Below, piece after piece: positions 34,886 through 44,139 of a stretch of DNA of 64,000 nucleotides. The stretch covers positions 496,001-560,000 of the forward strand of contig NZ_QKYW01000003.1 of the NCBI RefSeq assembly GCF_003253735.1, written 5' to 3'. How positions within the stretch are numbered: the first letter of the stretch is position 1; each line of letters opens with the position of its first letter. The stretch comes from Pseudomonas sp. URMO17WK12:I2. GTDB lineage: Bacteria > Pseudomonadota > Gammaproteobacteria > Pseudomonadales > Pseudomonadaceae. The notes under the pieces were generated by a model. It had not been told where the DNA came from and did no database searches. It saw only the letters and a list, made by a program, of their open reading frames with translations. The translations under genes were made by a program, and so were the position numbers.

Positions 34886-36232
34886 ATGACAAGCCCACGC
34901 ACCATCGATGTCGCCGCACTGCTCGAAAGCCGCAAGCTGACAGGTTTCAACTACCGGGTGATCGGCGTTTCACTGCTGATCACCTTCCTGGACGGCTTCG
35001 ACCTGCTGATGCTGTCACATACCGCTTCCTACATGGCCGATGACATCGGCCTGGACAAGCTGCAGCTGGGCAACGTGTTTTCCATCGGTCTGTTCGGCAT
35101 GATGCTCGGCGGCTTTTTCTTCGGCTATCTCGGAGACCGCATCGGGCGCCGGCCGACCATCATCCTGTCGACCTTCTCTTTTGGTTTTCTAACCTTGCTG
35201 TTTGCCTTGGCCAGCAGCTACGAAGCCTTGCTGGCGCTGCGTTTCTTCAACGGTTTCGCGCTCGGCGCCATGTTGCCGCTGTGCTGGGCGTTGAATATCG
35301 AGTTCGTGCCTAAGCGCTATCGCTCCACGGTGGTCACCATCATCATGGTCGGCTTCAGCCTGGGAGGCGCAATGGCCGGCCCACTGAGTGTCTGGCTGGC
35401 GCCGCGCTCGGGCTGGCAGAGCGTGTTCGTGCTGGGCGGCGTCACCACGCTGGCATCCAGCGTCCTGCTGCTGTTCACCCTGCCCGAGTCGGTACGCTTT
35501 CTAGTCAGCAAACAACGGCGGCCAGAGCAGGTCGCGCGCATCCTCAGGCGCCTCGATCCGGGCCTGGAGGTTGCGCCCAATGATCGTTACATACTGGGTG
35601 ACGAGGTCGATCTCGGCGCGTACTCGTTTCGCATCAGCCAGCTGTTCGCAGGCAAGCTGAGATGGATAACACCAATGATCTGGATCGGCTTCGGTGTCAG
35701 CTCCATGGCCATGTACTTTCTCGCGTCCTGGAGCCCGCTCGTTTACACCTACGCGGGCTTCGATCGCGCAACGGCGTCGTGGGTCAGCTCCTTCGCGTCA
35801 TTCAGCGGTGCCATGGCCGGTTTGGCGCTCATGCGCTTCGTCGATCGCAAAGGGCCCTACGCGGTAATGATCTATCCCTTGCTGTCGCTACCCTTCCTAC
35901 TGGTATTGGGTGTGGGCAGCCTGCAGGGGGACGCGTTCATCGTGCTCAGCCTGATAGGGGCTGTTTTTGTCAAAGGCAGCCATTACGGAATCACAAGTAT
36001 CGCCGGCCTGTTCTATCCCAGCGCGATTCGTGCCAATGGCGCTGGATGGGCTGCGTCGGTGGGCAAGATAGGTTCTATCTTAGGTCCATTGCTTGGCGCC
36101 TACGTGCTTAACAGCGGACTACCGGTGGTTAGAAGCTTCGCCGTCCTTGCGCTGTGCCCCGCGATCTTGGCGCTATGTGCCTTTGCAGTGGCGCGAATCG
36201 ATGCTCAAGGCGGTCCTGGGAAAACCACTTGA
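34886..36232 (+). CDS. MFS transporter, aromatic-acid:H+ symporter (AAHS) type, copy 2
   Basis: The 448-residue protein is a close paralogue of 32110-33474 along its whole length: MTSPRTIDVAALLESRK, FLDGFDLLMLSHTAS, GYLGDRIGRRPTI and FVPKRYRSTVVTIIMVGFSLG correspond one for one. The duplication includes the leader GGAGAACAACA before the ATG. The two differ more in the loop after TM6 and at the C-terminus. A duplicated carrier may widen substrate range or respond to related acids. It is the last gene before the terminators. Confidence 0.9.
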   Translation: MTSPRTIDVAALLESRKLTGFNYRVIGVSLLITFLDGFDLLMLSHTASYMADDIGLDKLQLGNVFSIGLFGMMLGGFFFGYLGDRIGRRPTIILSTFSFGFLTLLFALASSYEALLALRFFNGFALGAMLPLCWALNIEFVPKRYRSTVVTIIMVGFSLGGAMAGPLSVWLAPRSGWQSVFVLGGVTTLASSVLLLFTLPESVRFLVSKQRRPEQVARILRRLDPGLEVAPNDRYILGDEVDLGAYSFRISQLFAGKLRWITPMIWIGFGVSSMAMYFLASWSPLVYTYAGFDRATASWVSSFASFSGAMAGLALMRFVDRKGPYAVMIYPLLSLPFLLVLGVGSLQGDAFIVLSLIGAVFVKGSHYGITSIAGLFYPSAIRANGAGWAASVGKIGSILGPLLGAYVLNSGLPVVRSFAVLALCPAILALCAFAVARIDAQGGPGKTT

Positions 36233-36315
36233 AAGACCCAGGGTTTGCAGCGGGCAGCGTCAGCATCGGGTTCTACAGATAACACGAATCCGGCGTGCCG
36301 TTGAATCTAAGGGAT

Positions 36316-36350
36316 ATGCGAAAAGCCCGGCTTTGGCCGGGCTTTTCATT
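36316..36350 (+). terminator. Intrinsic terminator after MFS copy 2
   Basis: AAAAGCCCGG and CCGGGCTTTT form a ten-base-pair hairpin with a short loop (CTTTGG) and flanking A/T runs. It can work on both strands and should end the 27211-36232 operon. Confidence 0.88.
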
Positions 36351-36400
36351 GCACATGATGCTTGCTTGGAGCCTGTGTCAGCAGCTGCTGCTCTTGGCAT

Positions 36401-36422
36401 CCCCCGGCGCTAGCGCCGGGGG
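36401..36422 (-). terminator. GC-rich palindrome after the TpsA gene
   Basis: CCCCCGGCGC-TA-GCGCCGGGGG is a nearly perfect palindrome six bases past the TpsA stop. It has no clear U-tract, so it may be a weak terminator or a 3' protecting stem for the long TpsA mRNA. Confidence 0.5.
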
Positions 36423-36427
36423 AGCAC

Positions 36428-39400
36428 TTATCGAGCCGCCACCTCGACACCTGCGTCAGTAGTGACTTTTGCCTGCCTCAGAGCATGCTCCACCACAACG
36501 TGTTCGATGCTGTTGACGCTGGTGCCCAGGCTTTTCTTCGCGACAGCAAGCCCGTAAGCAGCCAGTTCGTCACTGTCGAGGCTGCCCGCCTCTTGCGGTA
36601 CCTGAACCAGCAACACACCGTCAGCCATCACCGTCACCTGAAGGCTCAAGCGCTGTCCGCTGGCCAGCGCCACCGAACCCTGCGCCGACTTCGCGCCTAC
36701 AGCTTGCAATACCGGAGCCTGGCGGCTACCCGCATCGGCCAGCTCCAGGGTGATGCTGGAACCCAGATCGGTCGCGGCATACTGCCCTTCACCGCGCAGT
36801 GGCTCGCCAGCACGGGTACGGTAGATGTGCAGGCTTTTACGCACGGCAGGTTCCGAAGGGCCGTTGGCCAAGGCCAGGCTCATTCGGCCATTGCCCGAAA
36901 GCACTGCATCCTGCAGGACCAGAGCATCGGCACCAGCAGCATTCACCGGGCTGGTTGCCAGGCTTGGTGTATCGCTGAACAGCGCAGTCGACGGCAACGG
37001 CTGATGCGAGGCTGGCTCGAATACAACAGGCTGATTATCCGGGCGCTTTACTGCTGTGCCAGTGCCGTTGGCGCCTTCCGGGGTGTTGATCAGGCCGGCT
37101 GGAGGCAGCATCGGCGGCTGAATGCTGGCAACACCGACCACCGGCTGGTCAGCCAGCTGGTAGTTTGCAGCATCGTCGCCGAGCAGTTGCAGATCGATCA
37201 CCGTGACGGTTTTCCCTTGGCCGGTAGCCGGGGTTTCAAAGTTGGCCTCACCGACCGCCCCTACTGCGTCACCCTCGATGATCCCGTCGAGGGCAATGTC
37301 GCGAATGATGGCGGTGTTCTTGCCATCATAGAGTTTGTCGGCAACCTCGACCTTGGCGGTCACGATCTTGCGATCGATATCCGCAGACCCTACCTGGGCA
37401 TCGGCATCGAACGCATAGTTGTCAGCCTCCTCGCCGGTCAGGGCTAGACCTGAGCCGGTGACGGACTTGTCCTGCCCGGCATTCTTGTCGCTGAATGCAC
37501 CCGTGGTGCCGGAGGTGCCCACCTTGCCTTGGTCACCGTCGATGATACCCACCAGCGAGACGTTGCTCAGATTCGCGGTGGTGGTGCCGTCGTAGGTCTT
37601 GTCCGCCACATCGGCGTTGGCGGTCAGCAGCTTGCGATCGATGTCGGCCTTGCCGATTTCGGCATCGCTGTCGAAGGCATAGTTATTGGCTTCTTCCCCG
37701 GTCAGGGCGATGCCCGAGCCGCTGACGGACTTGTCCTGGCCAGCATTCTTGTCGCTGAATGCACCCGTGGTGCCGGAGGTGCCCACCTTGCCTTGGTCAC
37801 CGTCGACGATGCCTACCAGTGCGACGTTGCTCAGGTTCGCGGTGGTGGTGCCGTCGTAGGTCTTGTCCGCTACATCGGCGTTGGCGGTCAGCAGCTTGCG
37901 GTCGATATCGGCTTTGCCGATTTCGGCATCGGTATCGAACGCGTAGTTGTCGGCCTCCTCGCCGGTCAGGGCAATACCCGAGCCGCTGACGGACTTGTCC
38001 TGCCCGGCGTTCTTGTCGCTGAACGCGCCGGTGCTGCCGGAAGTGCTCACCTTGCCTTGGTCACCGTCGACGATGCCCACCAGCGCGACGTTGCTCAGGC
38101 TCGCGGTGGTGCTGCCGTCGTAGGTCTTGTCCGTCACATCGGCGTTGGCAGTCAGAACCTTGCGGTCGATATCCGCCTTGCCGATCTCGGCGCTGGTGTC
38201 GAAGGCATAGTTGTCGGCTTCATCGCCGGTCAGGGCTAGCCCTGAGCCAGTGACGGACTTGTCCTGCCCGGCATTCTTATCGCTGAACGCACCAGTGCTG
38301 CCTGAGGTACTCACCTTGCCTTGGTCACCGCCGACGATGCCTACCAGCGATACGTTGCTCAGGTTCGCAGTAGTGGTGCCGTCGTAGGTCTTGTCCGCTA
38401 CATCGGCATTGGCGGTCAGCAGCTTGCGGTCGATATCGGCCTTGCCGATCTCGGCATCGGTGTCGAAGGCGTAGTTGTCGGCCTCTTCGCCGGTAAGGGC
38501 GATACCCGAACCAGTGACGGACTTGTCCTGGCCGGCGTTCTTGTCGCTGAATGCGCCAGTGGTGCCGGAGGTGTTCACCTTGCCTTCATCACCGCCGACG
38601 ATGCCCACCAGCGACACGTTGCTCAGGTTCGCGGTGGTGGTGCCGTCATAGGTCTTGTCCGCCACATCGGCGCTGGCAGTCAGCACCTTGCGGTCGATGT
38701 CCGCCTTGCCGATCTCGGCGCCAGTGTCGAACGCATAGTTATCGGCCTCTTCCCCGGTCAGGGCAATACCCGAGCCGCTGACGGATTTGCTCTGCCCGGC
38801 GTTCTTGTCGCTGAACGCGCCAGTGGTGCCGGAGGTATCCACCTTGCCTTCGTCACCCGCGACCACCCCCACCAGTGCGACGTTGCTGAGGTTCGCGGTG
38901 GTGCTGCCGTCGTAGGTCTTGTTGGCCACATCGGCGTTGGCGGTCAGCACCTTGCGGTCGATCTGCCCGACGTCGCCGCTCACGCTGGAGGCATCGACCT
39001 GATAGCCATAGACCTTGACGGTGCCGTTGGTGGCTTCGGACACCTCGACATTGTCCACGGTGACCTGCTTGCCCGCGCCGGCATTCTTGTCGGCGTAATA
39101 GGCATTGCCGAAGGAAAGCACGTCGATGGTATCGCCATCGATAGCACCACTCATGGCGAAATTGGCGTCGCTGACGCTGGCGACGGCATTGCCGTCGTAG
39201 GTCTTGCGCACCTCGCCCTGCAACTCGACTTTCACCTTGGGCGCGTAGGTGTAGAGATGGCCGTTGCCAGAGCCTAGAACGGTATCACCGTACTGCGCAG
39301 CGTACTGTTTGAAGGCCACATCCAGACCGCCACGCACATCATCCGATGGGCTGGAGGAGTAGGTCAGCCAACGCCCATTGGTAGCTGCAAGCGCGTTGGC

Positions 39401-42061
39401 GCCGGCCTGGTTGACGAAGTTGCGCTGCGCTGCCAGCACCACGGCATCACCACTGCCTTGCGCGGTCACGGTACCGCCGCTGCCGATCACCACGTCGCCC
39501 ACGCCCGCCTGGGCCAGCACATGGCCACTGCCATTGCTGTTGCTCAGCGCACCATCGACCTGGATGTTGCCATTGAGCAGCGACAGGTTGTTGTTGGCAT
39601 TGAAGCTGAAGCCGGAGGCGTCGACCGTCGTGGTGCCGGTGCCATCGGCGCGACCGATGGTGAGATTCTTGATGCCCACCAACTTGCTGATATCGGTGGC
39701 CGGCGCATTGCCGTCCAGGAAGATACCGCCGCCAGCATTGCCGCTGCTGCTGTTGAGCAGGATGTTGGTAGTGGCGTCGTACGGCTCCAGACGAATGCTG
39801 GCGGTGGACAGGTTCTGCAACGTGGCCTGGGTGAAGTCGACGTTGTTGGCGCGCAGCGTCAGCAGGTCGGTGCCGGTATCCAGGTTGACGGTGCTGGTGA
39901 AGTTGATCGCGCCGTCGGTATAGATGGACGCACCACCAAGCATGGTCAGCGGGGTGTTGAAGTTGACGTCACCGCTCAGGCTCAACAGGCCCGCCAGGCG
40001 CTTCTCACCCGTCGAGCCGCCCAAGCCCTTGCTGCCCATGGCATCACCAAAGAACAGGCGGCCACTGCCCAGGGTGATGTCACCGTTGAGGGTGGCGATG
40101 CTCTCGGCATAGGAGGTGGTACCAAAGGAGAGGTACAGGTTGCCGCCGTTGGTGTTGATCGGTGTATCGATGGTCAGTGCGCCGCGGCCACCCAGATCGG
40201 AGTCGCTCGACAAGCGAACGTAGCCACCCGCGGTGGTCAAGGCGCCGGCGATGGTCAGGCCATCGGCGCCCAGCAGGGTGATGCTGCCGGCGCCGGGTGT
40301 GCCGCTACCGATGGTGTTGACATCGTGATCCGGCAAATCGGCCAGGGCAGGATTCGCGCCCGCGCCCTTGGCTACCAGATTGAACACCCCGTTGATCGAA
40401 CCGGTTCGAGTACCACCGGCCTGCATGTAGATGCTGCCGCTGCCGGAAACCTCCAGCGTGTTATTGCTATTGGCAAAGCTGATGGAGGTGGCGGTGTTGC
40501 CGCTGTTGAGCACCTCGGCGCGGAAGCTGACATCGTTCTGCATCGAGATCTTGCCATCGCCGCCATTGAGGTTCAGATCGGCAAAACGAATGCTGTCGGT
40601 AGCCTGCAACAGCACGTTGGCCGTCTGCTCCTCCAGGGTCTTTTCATACACCGTCACGTTACCGCTGCCAGCAGACCAGTCGCCACTGGTGCCGCTGCCG
40701 CCGGAAACGGTGATAGTGGTCGGATCGAGCAGCAGGTCACCGGTACGCCCCTTGGCCGCACGGGCATCGGTCTTGCCGGCGTATTGCAGGGTTTGCTTGC
40801 CGGATACTTCGGCTTTGCCACCGTTACCGCCCTGCTCGCCACCGCGCGCCGAAATATCACCGGCAAAACGGTTATCGCCGTCGGCCCAGAACACCACCGT
40901 GCCGCCATCACCAGCCTGGGTCGCATCGGCCTTGACCTTGACGTTGCGCTCGACGCTCACCTGAGTGGCATTGGCCACCGTGGCGTCCTGGCCCTGCCAG
41001 CCACCACCGACCTTGATGGTGCCGCCACCGCTTGTGCCACTGGCGTCGAGCTTGGCGTCAGTCACGGCAATGCGCTCGCCGGTGACCACGATGCTGCCAC
41101 CCTTGCCGTTTTCAGACGACACATCGAGCGTGCCGGCAACCTGGGTCAGTCCGCCCTCGGCATCACCATCCAGCAGGATACGACCACCCCGCTCCACCAG
41201 CCCCTTGGCCTCGATGACACCGGTATTGTTGATGACGCTATTGAGCAGTGCATCGGCCGAGCGAGCGCTCAGGGCGACCATGCCGCCATCGGCGCTGATA
41301 TGCCCCTCGTTGCGCACGGCCGCGTCGAACACGCCGCGTTCGACGTTGACGCCGACCAGGCCGTCACCCTGGAAATCCAGGCTGACCCTGTCGCCGGCGG
41401 CAAGCACCGTGCTGCCGCCCGGTGTGCTGATGGTGCCGCTGTTGCCTACCTGTGGCCCGATCAGCGCCACCACGCCGCCCGGCGCGGCATTCACGCTACC
41501 CTGGTTGAGCACGGCACCTGCGCCAGCACCGCCATTGAGCGTGGTTTTACCGGCAAGAAAATCCTGGTCGCTGATCTGCAGTGAGGAGGCCACCAGGCCG
41601 CCCACGTTGACCTCGGCACCCTTGCCGATCACCACCCCGTTGGGGTTGAGCAGCCACACCTGGCCGTTGGCATCGAGCTTGCCGAGAATCTGGCTGGCAT
41701 TACCACCGCCAATCACCCGGTTCAGGGCAATGCTGTTGGCGCCCGGCTGGTTGAAGGTCACGCTCGCATCGGCGCCAATATCGAAGCTGTTCCAGTTGGT
41801 GACCAGCTTGCCGGTTTGCTGGTCGACGACCATGTGGCCGCCATTCTGCGAAATGGCGCCGCTACCGCCAACGATCGTCCCGCCCGTAGGCAAGTCGGCG
41901 GCCAGCACCGCACCGCTACCCAGCAGGCCGACGGCGGCCAGGAAGCCGACCATGCCGCCGCGCTTGCCACGGGAGGTCGAGTGTTCTGCAACGGCTACGA
42001 ACGCCTGATCGGCATCGCTCCAGACAAGGCGATAGAGATGATTCAACGAAGCGCGCTTCAT
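36428..42061 (-). CDS. Two-partner secretion exoprotein (TpsA/filamentous-haemagglutinin type) with YDG repeats
   Basis: The 1877-residue protein starts with an extended signal peptide (MKRASLNHLYRLVWSDA, about 1-54) and a TPS secretion domain with LLNPNGVVIGKGAEVNVGG (NPNG at 139-142), then a long beta-helix-like region. Residues 1037-1564 are six tandem 88-residue YDG-type units (each ADKTYDGTTTANLSNV or similar, then FSDKNAGQDKSV, then EEADNYAFDT), flanked by one diverged unit on each side. A different C-terminal region (about 1650-1877) follows. It should be secreted through the TpsB channel and act as an adhesin or a surface-retained fibre. No nuclease or CdiA-like toxin end is seen. Confidence 0.9.
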   Translation of the reverse strand: MKRASLNHLYRLVWSDADQAFVAVAEHSTSRGKRGGMVGFLAAVGLLGSGAVLAADLPTGGTIVGGSGAISQNGGHMVVDQQTGKLVTNWNSFDIGADASVTFNQPGANSIALNRVIGGGNASQILGKLDANGQVWLLNPNGVVIGKGAEVNVGGLVASSLQISDQDFLAGKTTLNGGAGAGAVLNQGSVNAAPGGVVALIGPQVGNSGTISTPGGSTVLAAGDRVSLDFQGDGLVGVNVERGVFDAAVRNEGHISADGGMVALSARSADALLNSVINNTGVIEAKGLVERGGRILLDGDAEGGLTQVAGTLDVSSENGKGGSIVVTGERIAVTDAKLDASGTSGGGTIKVGGGWQGQDATVANATQVSVERNVKVKADATQAGDGGTVVFWADGDNRFAGDISARGGEQGGNGGKAEVSGKQTLQYAGKTDARAAKGRTGDLLLDPTTITVSGGSGTSGDWSAGSGNVTVYEKTLEEQTANVLLQATDSIRFADLNLNGGDGKISMQNDVSFRAEVLNSGNTATSISFANSNNTLEVSGSGSIYMQAGGTRTGSINGVFNLVAKGAGANPALADLPDHDVNTIGSGTPGAGSITLLGADGLTIAGALTTAGGYVRLSSDSDLGGRGALTIDTPINTNGGNLYLSFGTTSYAESIATLNGDITLGSGRLFFGDAMGSKGLGGSTGEKRLAGLLSLSGDVNFNTPLTMLGGASIYTDGAINFTSTVNLDTGTDLLTLRANNVDFTQATLQNLSTASIRLEPYDATTNILLNSSSGNAGGGIFLDGNAPATDISKLVGIKNLTIGRADGTGTTTVDASGFSFNANNNLSLLNGNIQVDGALSNSNGSGHVLAQAGVGDVVIGSGGTVTAQGSGDAVVLAAQRNFVNQAGANALAATNGRWLTYSSSPSDDVRGGLDVAFKQYAAQYGDTVLGSGNGHLYTYAPKVKVELQGEVRKTYDGNAVASVSDANFAMSGAIDGDTIDVLSFGNAYYADKNAGAGKQVTVDNVEVSEATNGTVKVYGYQVDASSVSGDVGQIDRKVLTANADVANKTYDGSTTANLSNVALVGVVAGDEGKVDTSGTTGAFSDKNAGQSKSVSGSGIALTGEEADNYAFDTGAEIGKADIDRKVLTASADVADKTYDGTTTANLSNVSLVGIVGGDEGKVNTSGTTGAFSDKNAGQDKSVTGSGIALTGEEADNYAFDTDAEIGKADIDRKLLTANADVADKTYDGTTTANLSNVSLVGIVGGDQGKVSTSGSTGAFSDKNAGQDKSVTGSGLALTGDEADNYAFDTSAEIGKADIDRKVLTANADVTDKTYDGSTTASLSNVALVGIVDGDQGKVSTSGSTGAFSDKNAGQDKSVSGSGIALTGEEADNYAFDTDAEIGKADIDRKLLTANADVADKTYDGTTTANLSNVALVGIVDGDQGKVGTSGTTGAFSDKNAGQDKSVSGSGIALTGEEANNYAFDSDAEIGKADIDRKLLTANADVADKTYDGTTTANLSNVSLVGIIDGDQGKVGTSGTTGAFSDKNAGQDKSVTGSGLALTGEEADNYAFDADAQVGSADIDRKIVTAKVEVADKLYDGKNTAIIRDIALDGIIEGDAVGAVGEANFETPATGQGKTVTVIDLQLLGDDAANYQLADQPVVGVASIQPPMLPPAGLINTPEGANGTGTAVKRPDNQPVVFEPASHQPLPSTALFSDTPSLATSPVNAAGADALVLQDAVLSGNGRMSLALANGPSEPAVRKSLHIYRTRAGEPLRGEGQYAATDLGSSITLELADAGSRQAPVLQAVGAKSAQGSVALASGQRLSLQVTVMADGVLLVQVPQEAGSLDSDELAAYGLAVAKKSLGTSVNSIEHVVVEHALRQAKVTTDAGVEVAAR
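37370..38953 (-). repeat. Six tandem 264-bp units encoding YDG repeats
   Basis: The interval is exactly 6 x 264 bases. Each unit encodes 88 residues, from K(V/L)LTANADV to KADIDR (SADIDR in the last). Differences between copies are mostly single substitutions, indicating recent amplification or gene conversion. Such arrays can change copy number by slipped pairing while keeping the frame. Confidence 0.93.
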
Positions 42062-42101
42062 GGAGTGCTCCTAAATTTTGTAATGGGCTGCAATGGGCAG
42101 A

Positions 42102-43877
42102 TCAGAATGCGTAAGAGGCTTGAACCCACGCGCGCCAGTCGCTGGCACGGCTATCGGCGTCCAGGCCGGATGCGCTGCGCCCCGGGTTGTTGTCCAGGGT
42201 CCGCGCGACGGCCGTGCGCACACTGAAATTGCCAGCCCATAGGTTGGCGCCGACCCCGACGGCATGCAGGTCATACCGGTTGGTATCACCGGCGTTGTTG
42301 ATCGAGCCTGGCCAGGTGTCCTGATGCAGCCAGATACGGCCGGTATCGACAAAGCCCAACCCCTGCAACACGACACCGGGCAGGTTCAGAGCGATATTGC
42401 GGCGCAGTTCCAGGGTGGCCAGCCAGCCCTGGTCACCGGACGCTTCGCCAACCGGATAGGCACGCACGCCGGCTGGGCCACCGAGCAGGAATTTCTCCGA
42501 AGAGTCGAGGTTGTCGCTGGCCCATTGCGCCGAGACGCCGCCAAACAGCGTCCAGGGGCTGGATGCGCCCAGGCTTTGCAGGCGAGAGACGCGCAGATTC
42601 AGCTTGTTGAAGCTGCCATCGCTGCCGGCACTTACGCGGTCGGCGAATTGATCGTCACGGTTGCCGGAGAGATCCAGCTCCCCCATGGTCAGCGCCAGCA
42701 TGGCGTCGGTCACCCCGCCTCCGCCCAGGGAGTCGAAGCGGTTGCCGCTCATGGCCAGAATGACGTTGTTCAACTCGCGATCGCGCAAGTTGATGCCTAT
42801 GGCCTCATCCTCGAGGGCCTTGTATTCGTAGGTGGCCGACAGGTTCAGGTTCTGCAGCCGCGAGCGAATCACCGGGTAGCTGAGACCCAGCGACCCACTG
42901 CGAGCGTTGCCGCGCAGATCCAGGGGCCGGAACTGTTCTTGGTCGACCTCATAGCGCAGGTAGGAGCCCGCTGCATTCAGGCGCAGCCCCGACGCATTCA
43001 GCGGCAGGCTGTAGGACGCACCGACGATATCGGTGCCGGTGCTCTTGCTCAGACCAATGCTCAACTGATCGCCGATGCCCAGCGGATCATTGAGGCTGAC
43101 CTGGCCGTTGGCACGAGCGGTACCCGTGCTCCGATTGCCATAGTTGTCCGTGGACAAGTTGCCTGATACGAGCGGGCCTTTCCTGGCATTGATCAGCAGT
43201 CGGCTGGTGCCAGGTTCGGACCCCATGTCCAGTGCCGACTGAGCGCTGACGCCCGGCTGATCGTTGATCAGCAACAGCGCTCGCTCCAGGTCTTCGGCGC
43301 GCAACACCTTATTTTCTGGCAGAGCAGATTCGGCGATCCGGCGCAGGCGCTCGGGACTGCTACGGGTGTCGCTGTTGACCTCGATACGCGAGGCGTCGGA
43401 CTGCAGGCGGCCTTTGACGAGCGCGATCTCCAATTCGCCGTCGGTCAAATCCTGGCGAGGCAGGTAAGCGCGTGCCAACACGTAGCCACGGCCGCGCAAG
43501 TAACGGGTCAGGCTCTCGACCAATTGCTGCAGGCCTGCATGGTCCAGGGTCTTGCCCAGCACCGGCTTGGTCAGTTCCGTGAGGTTCTCGGCCCCGGCCA
43601 GTTCGGTGTCGCCACTGAAGCGAATGGCCTTGAGTTGTACGCGCAAGCCAGAATTCGTTGCGCTGCCTTTGGTACCGGAAGGCAACTCGAACGCGGCAGG
43701 CGGTTGAGTGGAACCTGGCTCGGAAGGCCGCGTCTGCTGATGCTCGTTGAGCAGCTGTCCTGCATCGGGCAACGTCTGCGCAATCGCTATCTGCGCGGTT
43801 CCGGAACCGGCCAGCACAACAGCGCAATACAGCAGATGCTTGCCCGCGCGAACGGAATCCTTGTAAGGAACTGGCAT
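42102..43877 (-). CDS. Two-partner secretion outer-membrane transporter (TpsB/FhaC/ShlB family)
   Basis: The 591-residue protein has a signal peptide (ending about QIAIA-QTLP), POTRA domains (RFSGDTELAG and the LVESLTRYLRGRGYVLARAYLP block, about 75-235) and a 16-strand barrel with the conserved inner-loop motif as GGPAGVRAYPVGEASGDQG. The usual VRGY of this family reads VRAY here. It ends WVQASYAF, an outer-membrane targeting C-terminus. The start at 43877 has GGAG seven bases before it. It lies 40 bases upstream of the TpsA gene and should export that protein. Confidence 0.92.
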   Translation of the reverse strand: MPVPYKDSVRAGKHLLYCAVVLAGSGTAQIAIAQTLPDAGQLLNEHQQTRPSEPGSTQPPAAFELPSGTKGSATNSGLRVQLKAIRFSGDTELAGAENLTELTKPVLGKTLDHAGLQQLVESLTRYLRGRGYVLARAYLPRQDLTDGELEIALVKGRLQSDASRIEVNSDTRSSPERLRRIAESALPENKVLRAEDLERALLLINDQPGVSAQSALDMGSEPGTSRLLINARKGPLVSGNLSTDNYGNRSTGTARANGQVSLNDPLGIGDQLSIGLSKSTGTDIVGASYSLPLNASGLRLNAAGSYLRYEVDQEQFRPLDLRGNARSGSLGLSYPVIRSRLQNLNLSATYEYKALEDEAIGINLRDRELNNVILAMSGNRFDSLGGGGVTDAMLALTMGELDLSGNRDDQFADRVSAGSDGSFNKLNLRVSRLQSLGASSPWTLFGGVSAQWASDNLDSSEKFLLGGPAGVRAYPVGEASGDQGWLATLELRRNIALNLPGVVLQGLGFVDTGRIWLHQDTWPGSINNAGDTNRYDLHAVGVGANLWAGNFSVRTAVARTLDNNPGRSASGLDADSRASDWRAWVQASYAF

Positions 43878-44139
43878 CGTACAACTCCATGAAAATTGGG
43901 AAACCACCCGCCAGCCGTAGCTGGGGATGAAGAGCCCGCGGAGTCTAATCACGCGCCGAACAGGTCGATTTTGCATGGCCGGACGGATGTTTTGCTGCAG
44001 CGGATATCGCGCATGAAATCCGCAAAAAAGGCGAAAAACCTAGAGAGATGCCCCACTCGAGGGGTCATGGCACCTAAGTGCGGTGGGGAATCACCAGCCG
44101 GTCGGTCAGTGGCTTACGGACCCGCGCGCATCCGGCGCG
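43878..44139. promoter_or_regulatory. Promoter region of the TPS operon
   Basis: 260 bases between the TonB receptor stop and the TpsB start. The terminator-like hairpin at 44034-44068 would stop the receptor transcript, so the tpsBA pair needs its own promoter in the remaining 150 bases. That stretch is A/T-richer around 44000-44035. I could not assign hexamers with confidence. Confidence 0.4.
44034..44068 (-). terminator. Terminator-like hairpin after the TonB-dependent receptor gene
   Basis: On the minus strand ATGACCCC and GGGGCAT flank TCGAGT, followed by CTCTCTAGGTTTTT. The T-run lies about seven bases after the stem, so termination may be partial. Confidence 0.55.

Noticed and set aside
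39458..41584. A long plus-strand frame opposite the TpsA gene
   Set aside because: It is the shadow of the Gly/Thr/Asp-rich beta-helix coding region; it has no convincing start site and no family motif.
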